A program made the position numbers and the translations under genes. The notes below the pieces were generated by a model, which did not search any database, was not told the origin of the DNA, and saw nothing but the letters and a program-made list of their open reading frames with translations. DNA of 64,000 bases from Pararobbsia silviterrae (lineage in GTDB: Bacteria; Pseudomonadota; Gammaproteobacteria; Burkholderiales; Burkholderiaceae), in contig NZ_RBZU01000001.1 of assembly GCF_003628125.1 (NCBI RefSeq), positions 777,793 through 841,792 of the forward strand. The letters are read 5' to 3'. Below are positions 20,061-28,415 of the stretch, in pieces; position 1 is the first letter of the stretch, and each line of letters opens with the position of its first letter.

Positions 20061-21056
20061 ATGAAACTCGTATCGCGTTCCTTCGTGAACGCCGCCATTC
20101 GCCCGACCAGGCCTGCGAGCCGTGCCGCGATGTCCGCGCTCGTATCCGCCGCATTGTTCGGCTTGTCCAGCCTTTTCGGCCTTGCCGTCGCGGCGGATGC
20201 GCACGCGGCTGCGAGGGTCCCGGTCGTTGCCGCCGAGAATTTCTACGGTGACGTCGCGACGCAGATCGGCGGCGATCACGTCGCCGTCAAGAGCATCATG
20301 AGCAACCCCGATCAGGATCCGCATCTGTTCGAGACGAGCCCGTCGACGGCGCGCGATCTGTCGAGCGCGCGCATCGTGCTTTTCAACGGCGCGGCCTACG
20401 ATCCGTGGATGCAGAAGCTCCTGAGCGCGTCGCCGCGTCCCGGTCGCGTTCTGATCGAGGCCGGCGCGCTCGTCGGTGCGAAGGACGGCGACAATCCGCA
20501 TCTCTGGTATCACCCCGCGACCATGCCGGCGGTCGCGAAGGCGTACGCCGACGCGCTCAAGCAGGCCGATCCGTCGAGCGGTGCCGACGTCGATGCGCGC
20601 CTCACCGCGTTTCTCGCGTCGCTCGCGCCGATCAATGCGAAAATCGCGAGCATGCGCGCGAAGTACGCCGGCATCCCGATCACGGCGACGGAACCGGTCT
20701 TCGGCTATATGGCCGATGCGATCGGCCTCGACGTGCGCAACCGGCGTCTGCAGACCGCCGTCATGAACGACACCGAGCCGACCGCGTCGGACCTCGCGGC
20801 GTTCGAACAGGATCTGCGCAACCGGCGCGTCGAGGTGCTCATCTACAACGCGCAGGTCAGCGACGAAATGACGCGCAAGATGCTCGCGATCGCCAAAGCC
20901 TCGGGCGTGGCGATCGTCAGCGTGACCGAAACGGAGCCGCACGGCGTGAACTATCAGACCTGGATGAGCGAACAACTCGACGCGCTCGACGCCGCGCTCG
21001 CGAAGCAGGCGCCGCACGCGCATCGCGGATCGTCGTCGGGGGCGGCCGCTCAATGA
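20061..21056 (+). CDS. znuA: Zinc/manganese ABC transporter substrate-binding protein (cluster A-I, ZnuA-like)
   Basis: A periplasmic metal-binding protein of 331 residues. The signal peptide is long, with its hydrophobic core at about 30-45 and cleavage near ADAHAA. The fold is recognised from VVAAENFYGDVATQIGGDHV near 55, SNPDQDPHLFETSPS (metal-ligand His), NPHLWYHPATM (second His) and the final ETEPHGVNYQTWM. It lacks the long His-rich loop seen in many ZnuA proteins; instead the ATPase subunit carries the His-rich stretch. The first gene of a three-gene operon, with a GGAGA site before the ATG and an ATGA overlap with the ATPase gene. Zn or Mn cannot be decided by eye. Confidence 0.92.
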   Translation: MKLVSRSFVNAAIRPTRPASRAAMSALVSAALFGLSSLFGLAVAADAHAAARVPVVAAENFYGDVATQIGGDHVAVKSIMSNPDQDPHLFETSPSTARDLSSARIVLFNGAAYDPWMQKLLSASPRPGRVLIEAGALVGAKDGDNPHLWYHPATMPAVAKAYADALKQADPSSGADVDARLTAFLASLAPINAKIASMRAKYAGIPITATEPVFGYMADAIGLDVRNRRLQTAVMNDTEPTASDLAAFEQDLRNRRVEVLIYNAQVSDEMTRKMLAIAKASGVAIVSVTETEPHGVNYQTWMSEQLDALDAALAKQAPHAHRGSSSGAAAQ

Positions 21057-22033
21057 GTCACCCAACGGGCACCGGGCTTGACGACGCGACACGCGAAGGC
21101 GCGCGCCACGGCACGCGCGCGGGGACGCACGCGCCGGCGAGCGCCGCGACGCGTCCGGTCATCGAACTCGATCATGTGACGATCGAACTCGCGGGTCGTA
21201 CGGTGCTCGAGGACGTGAGCCTGTCGATCGGCGCGGGCGAGTTCATCGGCGTGCTCGGCGCGAACGGCGCGGGCAAGACGACGCTCATGCGCGCGCTGCT
21301 CGGTCTGGTCGAGCCCGTCGGCGGATCGATCCGGATCCTGGGCAAGCCGGCGTCGCGCGGCAATCCGGCGATCGGCTATATGCCGCAGATTCGCGCCACG
21401 CTTGCCGAACGCCGCCTGCGCGGCCGCGACTTCGTCGCGTGCGCGCTCGACGGGCATCGTTGGGGTATGGCGCTCGGCCGCAGCGCGCGCGTGCGTCGCC
21501 AGGTCGATGCCGCGCTGGCACGCGTCGGCGCGCTCGAGCTCGCCGAGCGTCCGTTGATCTCGATGTCGGGCGGCGAGCGCCAGCGCCTGCTGCTCGCGCA
21601 ATGCCTGCTCGGCGAACCGGGACTCTTGCTGCTCGACGAGCCGTTGATCAGTCTCGATCCGCATCATCAGCAGGCGACCGTCGATCTCGTCCATACGCTC
21701 CAGCGCGAGTTCGGCATCACGGTGCTGTTCAGCGCGCACGAATTGAATCCGCTGCTGCACACGCTCGATCGCGTGCTCTATCTCGGGCGCGGCCAGGCTG
21801 CGCTCGGCACGGTTGACGAGGTCATCAACGGCCCCGTGCTCTCGAAGCTCTATGGTTCGCGCATCGACGTCATGCGGCTCGGCGGCCGGATTTTCGTGAT
21901 GTCGGGCGCGTCCGATCTCGAACATGACGAGCACCGGCACGAAGGCGACTGCGGCGGCGCGCATGCGCATGACCATGACCACGCGCACGACGCGCTGCAT
22001 CGGCCGGCGCATCATCACGTGCACCGTCACTGA
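21053..22033 (+). CDS. znuC: Zinc/manganese ABC transporter ATP-binding protein with His-rich tail
   Basis: The ATPase of the importer, 326 residues. Walker A is GANGAGKTT near residue 71, the ABC signature MSGGERQR near 180, Walker B LLLLDEPL near 202 and the switch histidine SAHEL near 232. The first 35 residues precede the ABC core and look unstructured. The last 30 residues are strikingly His/Asp-rich (HAHDHDHAHDALHRPAHHH), which could buffer or sense the metal in the cytoplasm. Starts within the stop codon of the binding-protein gene. Confidence 0.92.
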   Translation: MSHPTGTGLDDATREGARHGTRAGTHAPASAATRPVIELDHVTIELAGRTVLEDVSLSIGAGEFIGVLGANGAGKTTLMRALLGLVEPVGGSIRILGKPASRGNPAIGYMPQIRATLAERRLRGRDFVACALDGHRWGMALGRSARVRRQVDAALARVGALELAERPLISMSGGERQRLLLAQCLLGEPGLLLLDEPLISLDPHHQQATVDLVHTLQREFGITVLFSAHELNPLLHTLDRVLYLGRGQAALGTVDEVINGPVLSKLYGSRIDVMRLGGRIFVMSGASDLEHDEHRHEGDCGGAHAHDHDHAHDALHRPAHHHVHRH

Positions 22034-22110
22034 AGCGTGCGCCGTGCGCTTCGACCCGCGTTGCCTCCCTCGTCCGATCACGACCCTCACGACTCGAATC
22101 CGGAACCCGA

Positions 22111-22899
22111 ATGTTTGAATACGACTTCATGGTCAACGCGTTTGCGGCGTCGGGCGTCGTCGCCGTGCTCGCGGGCATCGTCGGCTATTTTCTCGTCATG
22201 CGCGGCCAGACGTTCGCGGGCCACGCGTTGTCGCACGTCGGCTTCACGGGCGCGACCGGCGCGGTGCTGATCGGCGTGTCGCCGCTCTGGGGGCTGATCG
22301 GGTTCACCGTCCTCGCGGGCATCGGCATGGGCGCGCTCGGCGAACGGCTCGCCGGACGCGATCTCGCGATCGGCATGATCCTCTCGTTGTCGCTCGGCTT
22401 CGGTTTGCTGTTCCTGCATTTCTATACCGCGTATGCGACGCAGGTCACCGCGCTGTTGTTCGGCAATGTGCTCGGCGTGAGCCGCGAGACGCTCGCGGTG
22501 CTTGTCGTGCTCGGTCTGATCTGCGTGATCGCGCTCGCGGCGATGGGGCGGCCCTTGCTGTTCGCGACCTTGCAGCCCGAGCTCGCCGAGGCGAAGGGCG
22601 TGTCGTTGCGCGGCGTCTCGATCCTGTTTCTCGTGATCGTGTCGGTCGCGGTCGCCGAATGCGCGCAGATCGTCGGCGTGCTGCTCGTGTTCACATTGAT
22701 GGTCGGACCCGCGGCGGCCGCGCAGAACATGACGACGCGCCTCTCGGCGGGCATCGCCTGCGCGGCGATCCTCGCGCTCGCCGAAGCGTGGTTCGGCATC
22801 ACGTTCGCGTACTACACGGACTGGCCGAGCAGCTTCTGGATCACGCTGTTGTCGGCGCTCGCGTATGGCGTGAGCCTGCCGTTCAGGCGTGCGCACTGA
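22111..22899 (+). CDS. znuB: Zinc/manganese ABC transporter permease (ZnuB-like)
   Basis: A polytopic permease of the ABC-3 family, 262 residues with about eight to nine hydrophobic segments. The family motifs GHALSHVGFTGATGAVLIGVS near 38 and the segment VGVLLVFTLMVGPAAAAQ near 186 (the LLVxALLxxPAAxA pattern) are clear. It follows the ATPase gene after 77 bp and ends the operon; a strong hairpin at 22918-22956 lies just downstream. Confidence 0.93.
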   Translation: MFEYDFMVNAFAASGVVAVLAGIVGYFLVMRGQTFAGHALSHVGFTGATGAVLIGVSPLWGLIGFTVLAGIGMGALGERLAGRDLAIGMILSLSLGFGLLFLHFYTAYATQVTALLFGNVLGVSRETLAVLVVLGLICVIALAAMGRPLLFATLQPELAEAKGVSLRGVSILFLVIVSVAVAECAQIVGVLLVFTLMVGPAAAAQNMTTRLSAGIACAAILALAEAWFGITFAYYTDWPSSFWITLLSALAYGVSLPFRRAH

Positions 22900-22917
22900 C
22901 GCTTGACTGACGTGCGC

Positions 22918-22956
22918 GGCAATCGGATCGGAGACGTGTTCTCCGATCCGATTGCC
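22918..22956 (+). terminator. Long perfect hairpin after the metal-transport operon
   Basis: A perfect 17-bp stem (outer part GGCAATCGG, inner part ATCGGAGA) surrounds a 5-nt loop, beginning 19 bp after the permease stop codon. There is no T-run, so it may be a Rho-dependent terminator, an mRNA-stabilising structure, or both. Confidence 0.6.
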
Positions 22957-23144
22957 GAGGTGCTTACCCGCGCGCTCACTGACTCGCTCATCGACGTGCT
23001 TATCGACCCGCTCACCGACGTGCGCTGCGTCGATCCAATCGAGCGGATGCGTCGCGCTCGCGCTCGCGTGCTTGGTATCATCTCGCTTACACGACGCGTC
23101 CGTGTCGCGTGACCCCGTACCCACCCGAGCAATTCAGAGTTCCG

Positions 23145-24068
23145 ATGATGACGACTGCCGCAGCCTTGCCCCGCCTGCTTGTTTTCGGCGAAGCCCTGAC
23201 CGACTTCGTGCGCACCGGCCAGAACACCTGGCAAAGCGCGGCCGGAGGCTCGTGCTGGAATGTCGCGCGCGTGGCCGCGACATTGGGTCTGCCCACGGGC
23301 TGGGGCGGCGCGGTCAGCGACGATCTGTTCGGCAAGGAAATCGTCGAGAAGTCGATCGCGGCGAATCTCGACATGCGCTTCCTGCAAGTCGTCAAGAAGC
23401 CGCCGTTCATGGCGATCGTGCATAACGCGAATCCGCCCGAATATTTTTTCCTCGGCACCGACACGGCCGACCTCGCATTCGACGAACGCAAGCTGCCCGA
23501 CGGGTGGCTCGACGCGTGCGAGATCGCGCACTTCGGCTGCATCAGCCTCGTGCGGCAGCCGCTTGCGGCGCGTCTCGTCACGATCGCCGAAATGCTCAAG
23601 ACGCACGGCGCGAAGATCAGCTTCGATCCGAACTATCGGAATCTGATGGGACCGGATTTCCCGGCGTTCGTCGAACGCATGGCGGGCCTGTCGGACATCA
23701 TCAAACTGTCCGACGAAGACATCCTCAAGATCTACCCCGATGCGACGCCCGCCGAGTCGCTCGCGCGTCTGCGTACGCTCGCGCCGCAGGCATTGATCGT
23801 CTATACGCGCGGCAGCGAGGGCATCACGCTCTACACGCCGGACGGCGAATACGAGCAAGCCGCGAGTCGCGTGACGGTGGCCGATACGGTCGGCGCGGGC
23901 GATTCGTGTATCGGCGGTTTTATCACGAGCATGCTGACGGAGCCCGATGCGGGCTGGCAGCGTCATCTGCAATTCGCGGCGGCGACGGCGGCCGTCGTCT
24001 GCTCGCATACGGGTGCGTATGCGCCGACGCATGCGGAAGTCGAGGCGCTGATCGGCGTGTCGGCCTAG
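23145..24068 (+). CDS. PfkB-family carbohydrate kinase, probable fructokinase
   Basis: A ribokinase-type sugar kinase of 307 residues. It shows LLVFGEALTDFV at the start, the sugar-binding AGGSCWNVARVAATLG near residue 34 and the catalytic signature DTVGAGDSCIGGF near 252, where the Asp of GAGDS is the base. The start is the first of two adjacent ATGs after TTCCG; the longer reading lacks a ribosome-binding site. It converges on an AGE-family isomerase gene, suggesting that the kinase phosphorylates fructose released by the isomerase. The substrate is inferred, not shown. Confidence 0.87.
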   Translation: MMTTAAALPRLLVFGEALTDFVRTGQNTWQSAAGGSCWNVARVAATLGLPTGWGGAVSDDLFGKEIVEKSIAANLDMRFLQVVKKPPFMAIVHNANPPEYFFLGTDTADLAFDERKLPDGWLDACEIAHFGCISLVRQPLAARLVTIAEMLKTHGAKISFDPNYRNLMGPDFPAFVERMAGLSDIIKLSDEDILKIYPDATPAESLARLRTLAPQALIVYTRGSEGITLYTPDGEYEQAASRVTVADTVGAGDSCIGGFITSMLTEPDAGWQRHLQFAAATAAVVCSHTGAYAPTHAEVEALIGVSA

Positions 24069-24201
24069 TTCGCCGTACGGATTCGGCTTCGCGCGCCGCA
24101 CGCTTCGAATCGGATCGAAGCCGTCGGCGCGGATGGAACGATGCAACGTTGGGGCAGCGCATGGGCGGGCGCGCCAGGCGGCCCGCACGGCGCCGCGCCG
24201 G

Positions 24202-25374
24202 TCACCGGATCACGTTCAGGACTTCGTAGCACGCGCCCATCGTGTGATAGTCGACCTTGCCGGCCGGGCTCTTCTCGTCGCTGTATTTGCGGTTATCGGG
24301 CGTCAGGATCCGGTACCACGCGCCGTACTGGTGGTCGACGAAATGCGTCCACGCATAGTCCCAGAGCTTGTCGTACCACTGCCAGTACGCGTCGTCGCCC
24401 GTGCGGTCCGCGAGCAGCGCGGCGGTCGCGAGCGACTCGGCCTGCACCCAGAAATACTTGTCTTCGTCGTAGAACTTGCCTTCGGTGTCGAAGCCGTAGA
24501 CGAGGCCGCCGTGACGCGCGTCCCATGACAGTTCGACGGCGCGATCGAACAACTCGCGTGCACGCGCCAGATGCCAGTCGGCCGGCGCATGGCGATCGAG
24601 AATCAGCAGCAGCTTCGCCCATTCCGTCTGGTGGCCGGGCTGATAGCCCCACGGACGGAAGATGTTGGTCCGGTCGCCCTTGTTGTATTCCCAATCGACC
24701 GACCAGTCCTTGTTGTAGTGCTCCCAGACGAGCCCATCGGCGAGCTTGGCCTGGCGGTTGACCATGTTGTCGGCGAGCTGCTTTGCGCGCTCGAGATAGC
24801 GCGATTCCTTCGTCGCCTCGTAGGCGGCGAGCATGGCTTCGCACGCATGCATGTTCGCGTTCTGCCCGCGGTAGTCCGAGACCTGCCAATCCGGCGTCGC
24901 CTCGTCGGCGTAGAGACCGTGGGCGGGATCCCAGAAGTGCCGTTCCATGAGATCCCATGTTTCGTTCAGGTAGCCGCGCGCTTCGTCGAGACCGGCTTCG
25001 ATCGCCTTCGAATATGCGAGTACGACGAATGCGAGGCCGTAGCAGTGGTTCGTGCCGTCCTCGACCTTGCCGTCCTTGAGTTGCCATGCATATCCGCCGG
25101 TGTGCGGATTGCGATGCGCGTTGCGCAGAAATTCGACGCCGTGACGCACGCCGTCGCGATAGGCCTCGAGGCCGAATTGCTTGTAGGCCATCGCATAGTT
25201 GAAGACGAAGCGCGTGCTCGAGACGAGGTGACGCGTGCTGCGGTCGTAGATGCTGCCGTCGTCGCGGAAGAAGTGGAAGAATCCGCCCGCCGGATCGATG
25301 CACGCCGGGTGGTAAAACGCCATCGTATGGGCGATATGGTCGATCAGGAATTCACGGGAGCGGAAGTTGGGCAT
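24202..25374 (-). CDS. AGE-family epimerase/isomerase (N-acylglucosamine 2-epimerase or mannose isomerase)
   Basis: An (alpha/alpha)6-barrel sugar isomerase, 390 residues. Diagnostic segments are GGFFHFFRDDGSIYDRSTRHLVSSTR near 27-50, the catalytic-pocket HCYGLAFVVLAYS near 125, RGQNANMHACEAMLAAYEAT near 178, WGYQPGHQTEWAKLLLIL near 248 and FWVQAESLATAALL near 318. The His of GHQTEW and the final YHTMGACYEVLNVIR complete the usual set of active-site histidines. The features fit the mannose/fructose isomerase branch (YihS-like) at least as well as the GlcNAc epimerase branch. The nearby PfkB kinase would fit a mannose to fructose to fructose-6-phosphate route. Confidence 0.9.
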   Translation of the reverse strand: MPNFRSREFLIDHIAHTMAFYHPACIDPAGGFFHFFRDDGSIYDRSTRHLVSSTRFVFNYAMAYKQFGLEAYRDGVRHGVEFLRNAHRNPHTGGYAWQLKDGKVEDGTNHCYGLAFVVLAYSKAIEAGLDEARGYLNETWDLMERHFWDPAHGLYADEATPDWQVSDYRGQNANMHACEAMLAAYEATKESRYLERAKQLADNMVNRQAKLADGLVWEHYNKDWSVDWEYNKGDRTNIFRPWGYQPGHQTEWAKLLLILDRHAPADWHLARARELFDRAVELSWDARHGGLVYGFDTEGKFYDEDKYFWVQAESLATAALLADRTGDDAYWQWYDKLWDYAWTHFVDHQYGAWYRILTPDNRKYSDEKSPAGKVDYHTMGACYEVLNVIR

Positions 25375-25909
25375 CGTCTTTATGCGGCGTCGGAAAGAGG
25401 GCATCCGCGGCTGCGGATCCGGGACACGGGAGGCAGGGCATTCTAAACCAGACGCACGGGCATCGTGTCCGCGCGCACCGTGCATGTGCGGATCGGTGTC
25501 GTATGGAGTTGAGTGTGTTCGTGCCGCTGCCTGGCCGGCGATTCAGGCGATTCACGGCGCGTCGGCGGCCCCACGACGACCGCGTGCCGCCTTCGAGGCG
25601 CTTGGACGTCGAAATCGCCCTGTCGACGGGCCGAACGGATCTCGCGCAGCGGCGAGGGTGCAAAGGGATCGGGGGAAGCGCGGGCGAGGAGGCGGTGAGT
25701 CGGTGTGCCCGTACGGCTCGAACGGGGAGTCGACCCGGAACGGTGCGACGTGCGCGCGTAAAGGGCATATAAGCACCATCGTGGTGCTGTAATGCGGCGC
25801 AGCCACGCTGACGGGTGGCGCTCGATGATCGAAAATGGGGCGTCGGTCGAACGACGCCCCGTCGCGGGCCGGGCGCACACCTCGCCAGGAAGGTGCGCCG
25901 CCTGCGGAT
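25375..25909. other. Intergenic region, no gene seen
   Basis: This 535-bp gap holds the presumed start region of the isomerase gene and the terminator of the BMP-family gene (25837-25860). A short palindrome, AGCACCA-TCG-TGGTGCT at 25772-25788, lies near its centre and might be an operator. Open frames across it are Arg-rich shadows of GC-rich DNA. Confidence 0.5.
25837..25860 (-). terminator. Terminator of the BMP-family gene
   Basis: Perfect 9-bp arms GGGGCGTCG and CGACGCCCC with a 6-nt loop lie 50 bp beyond the BMP-family stop codon. On the minus strand the stem is followed by ATTTTCG, a short T-run. Confidence 0.7.
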
Positions 25910-26995
25910 TTACTTCGGAATCGAACCGTCGACGCCTTCGACGAACCAGTTCAGACGCTGGAGGTCAGGATCGGCCAGCGTCGCGCCCTTGGCGATCTTG
26001 ATCGCGCCGGACTGATCCTTGATCGGGCCCGCGAACGGATCGAACTTGCCGGCGGCGATTTCCGTACGCTTGTCGCTGATCGCCTTCTGCGCGGTCGACG
26101 AGACGGCATCCGTATTGATGTCCTCGAAGTCGAGCGCCTTTTCCTTGAGACCCCACCAGACCGGCGTGTTCTTCCACTTGCCGCTGAGCACCTGATCGAT
26201 CGCCCACGCGTAGTAGACGCCCCAGTGGCTCACGCAGGCACCGATTTGTGCGTTCGGACCGAACTTCTTCATGTCCGAATCCCAGCCGATCGCGTGGACC
26301 TTCTTCTCTTCGGCGGTTTGGATCGTCGCCGTCGAATCGGTGTTCTGGATCAGCACGTCGGCGCCCTGGCCGATCAGCGTTTCAGCCGCTTGCTTTTCCT
26401 TGCCCGGATCGAACCAGCTGTTGATCCAGACGACCTTCGTCGTGATCTTCGGATTGACCGAGCGCGCGCCGAGCGTGAACGCGTTGATGTTGCGCACGAC
26501 CTCAGGCACCGGGACCGATGCGACGAAGCCCAGCGTGTTCGACTTCGTCGTATAGCCCGCCGCGATGCCGGCGAGATAGGCGATCTGGTAGGTCCGCACG
26601 TCGTACGTGCCGAAGTTCGGCGCCTTCTTGAAGCCGGTCGCGTGCAGGAAGACCGAATCGGGGAAGTCTTGCGCGACCTTGAGCTCGAAGTCCTGGTAGC
26701 CGAAGCTCGTGCCGATGATGATCTTGTTGTCCTTCGTCGCGAGATCGCGGAACACGCGTTCCGAATCGGCCGATTCGGGCACGTTTTCAACGCGCGTGAC
26801 CTTGATCTTGTCGCCGAACTTCTGCTCGACTTCCTTGACGCCCTGTTCGTGCGCGTAGGTCCAGCCTGCGTCGCCCGGGTTGCCGAGATAGACGAACGCG
26901 ACGCCCACGGGCGCGGCGCTCGCAACCGGCGCGAGCGCGCCGAGCGTGAATGCGGCCGTCAAGGCCCCGAGCAACTTGTGCAGCTTTCTTGTCAT
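25910..26995 (-). CDS. BMP-family ABC transporter substrate-binding protein
   Basis: A periplasmic binding protein of the basic membrane protein family (Med/PnrA-like), 361 residues, many members of which bind nucleosides or related ligands. A signal peptide (residues 1-24, ending VASAAP) is followed by VGVAFVYLGNPGDAGWTYAHEQG and IIGTSFGYQDFELKVAQDFPDSVFLHATG, both characteristic. TYQIAYLAGIAAGYTTKSN and the closing region with WGLKEKALDFEDINTDAVS are also typical. A GGAGAT site precedes the ATG. No permease or ATPase gene is adjacent, so the partner transporter must be encoded elsewhere. Confidence 0.92.
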   Translation of the reverse strand: MTRKLHKLLGALTAAFTLGALAPVASAAPVGVAFVYLGNPGDAGWTYAHEQGVKEVEQKFGDKIKVTRVENVPESADSERVFRDLATKDNKIIIGTSFGYQDFELKVAQDFPDSVFLHATGFKKAPNFGTYDVRTYQIAYLAGIAAGYTTKSNTLGFVASVPVPEVVRNINAFTLGARSVNPKITTKVVWINSWFDPGKEKQAAETLIGQGADVLIQNTDSTATIQTAEEKKVHAIGWDSDMKKFGPNAQIGACVSHWGVYYAWAIDQVLSGKWKNTPVWWGLKEKALDFEDINTDAVSSTAQKAISDKRTEIAAGKFDPFAGPIKDQSGAIKIAKGATLADPDLQRLNWFVEGVDGSIPK

Positions 26996-27308
26996 GCCGA
27001 TCTCCGGTCGAGTGTATGAGTCCAGTGGTCGCGGAATCGCTCGCATCGCCCCGTCGTCCCCGCGATGCAACCGGCCCGCGGCCAGCGCGTAGGGCAAAGC
27101 AAGGTGCGGGCCATGCCATCCTATTCCGTCTATATGACTTGGCGGATAAAGGGATCGGTCATCGTGCCCGGCGCGGGCTCCAGTTTGCTGAGGCAAAGCG
27201 GTCTCGCCAAGCGGACTAACCCGAATGGGGCGCGGCGTCGCCGAGGACAGCGCGGTGTGCGCTGCCGTGTCCGCACATCGGGCACGGGCGATGGACTGCT
27301 TCGCGCGT
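26996..27308. other. Intergenic region, no gene seen
   Basis: This 313-bp gap carries the start region of the BMP-family gene and the downstream end of the EAL gene. I see no hairpin with a T-run, no repeat and no credible open frame. Confidence 0.4.
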
Positions 27309-28154
27309 CTACAACCACTCGCTGAGATCGTGCGGGCCGTGATCGTTGGTCGCGAGCGCCGTCAGGTAGTCGCCTTCGACATAGCGGACGTCGTACTGGC
27401 GCAGCATGCGGAATTGAGCGTCGTCGCGGATGCGCTTGAAGATCAGCGGCACCTTGAGGCGGTTCGCATAGCCGACGAGCGGCTTGACCATCGAGTCGCG
27501 GATCGCCGCGCTCGAATCGATCTTGACGAAGTCGAGCCGGCTTTCGGCGGCCGACAGGATCTGCCCCGCATTCGAGAGATTGCCTGCGACCTTGAATCCA
27601 TAGCTCTGATAGCTCTTGGTCAGGTATCCGAGGAACGTCCGATGGGCCGACGCGGCTTCGGGAATCTCGATGACGATGCGTCCCGGATTCAAACCGAACG
27701 ACAGCAGCACGAGCGAGAAATACCGGCCGTGGTCGTAGCGCACGCTCTTGAGCAGCCGTTCGTGGACATTGAGGAACAGGAGTCCGTTGCGGTGCGTGCC
27801 GAAGAAGTTGATCGCATGAAGCGCGCGCGCGAGCCGGTCGAGCGCGACGAGCTGCTGGTCGTCGCGGATCGTCGCGAACAGATCGGCAAGCGACAGCACT
27901 TTGCCCGTCGTGAGATCGCGAGCGCGAAGCTTGGCTTCGAAGCCGACTTCGTCGCCGAATTCGCCGACGCCCGACATCGCGGGCGCACCCGAGGACGCAT
28001 ACGACGCGAGGTCGTAGATCGCGAGGTACTCGCTGCAGAGTTCGACGCCCTGGGACCGCGCGACGATCCCATCCTCGCCCTCGTGGAGTGCGCCGGCCAA
28101 TTGCGGATGCGAGGCGGCAAGCTCGAGTAACTCGCGGATGGAATGGATCGTCAT
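27309..28154 (-). CDS. Degenerate EAL-domain protein, probably catalytically inactive
   Basis: A 281-residue protein with the fold of c-di-GMP phosphodiesterases. The order of strands is kept: FEAKLRARDLTTGKVLSLADLF (normally EALLRW), LLFLNVHERLL, GRIVIEIPEAAS (normally LEITE), a segment AGNLSNAGQILSAAESRLDFVKIDSS and a late LKVPLIFKRI. However, the catalytic metal-binding DDFGTG loop is replaced by AGNLSN, and EAL reads EAK. Metal-dependent hydrolysis is therefore unlikely; such proteins can act as c-di-GMP sensors or as partners of other regulators. No GGDEF or PAS domain is fused. Start chosen at MTIHSIRELLEL. Confidence 0.82.
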   Translation of the reverse strand: MTIHSIRELLELAASHPQLAGALHEGEDGIVARSQGVELCSEYLAIYDLASYASSGAPAMSGVGEFGDEVGFEAKLRARDLTTGKVLSLADLFATIRDDQQLVALDRLARALHAINFFGTHRNGLLFLNVHERLLKSVRYDHGRYFSLVLLSFGLNPGRIVIEIPEAASAHRTFLGYLTKSYQSYGFKVAGNLSNAGQILSAAESRLDFVKIDSSAAIRDSMVKPLVGYANRLKVPLIFKRIRDDAQFRMLRQYDVRYVEGDYLTALATNDHGPHDLSEWL

Positions 28155-28381
28155 GGACTTGCGTCGAGGGCGCGAATGCGGGACACGCCGGTCGATCGTA
28201 GCAGCGCCGCGCACGTTTGCCGCAAATGAATACAGATAAGCTTCAGCGCCGCCGCATCCGAACGACATGAGGCGCCCGGCGAAGAGCAAAGAACCACGTT
28301 ATCCCCAATCGCATTGCAGCAAGAAGCGGTCAATACGAAATGCGCGAGGTTTGAGGGTAAACGAGGATCTCCGAGCCGGAT

Positions 28382-28406
28382 GTCCGCGCGGCGAACGCGC
28401 GCGGAC
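28382..28406 (-). terminator. Hairpin after the MFS gene
   Basis: Perfect 9-bp arms GTCCGCGCG and CGCGCGGAC with a 7-nt loop begin 9 bp beyond the MFS stop codon. No T-run follows, so the terminator role is only suggested by position. Confidence 0.35.
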
Positions 28407-28415
28407 GGGACTGTC

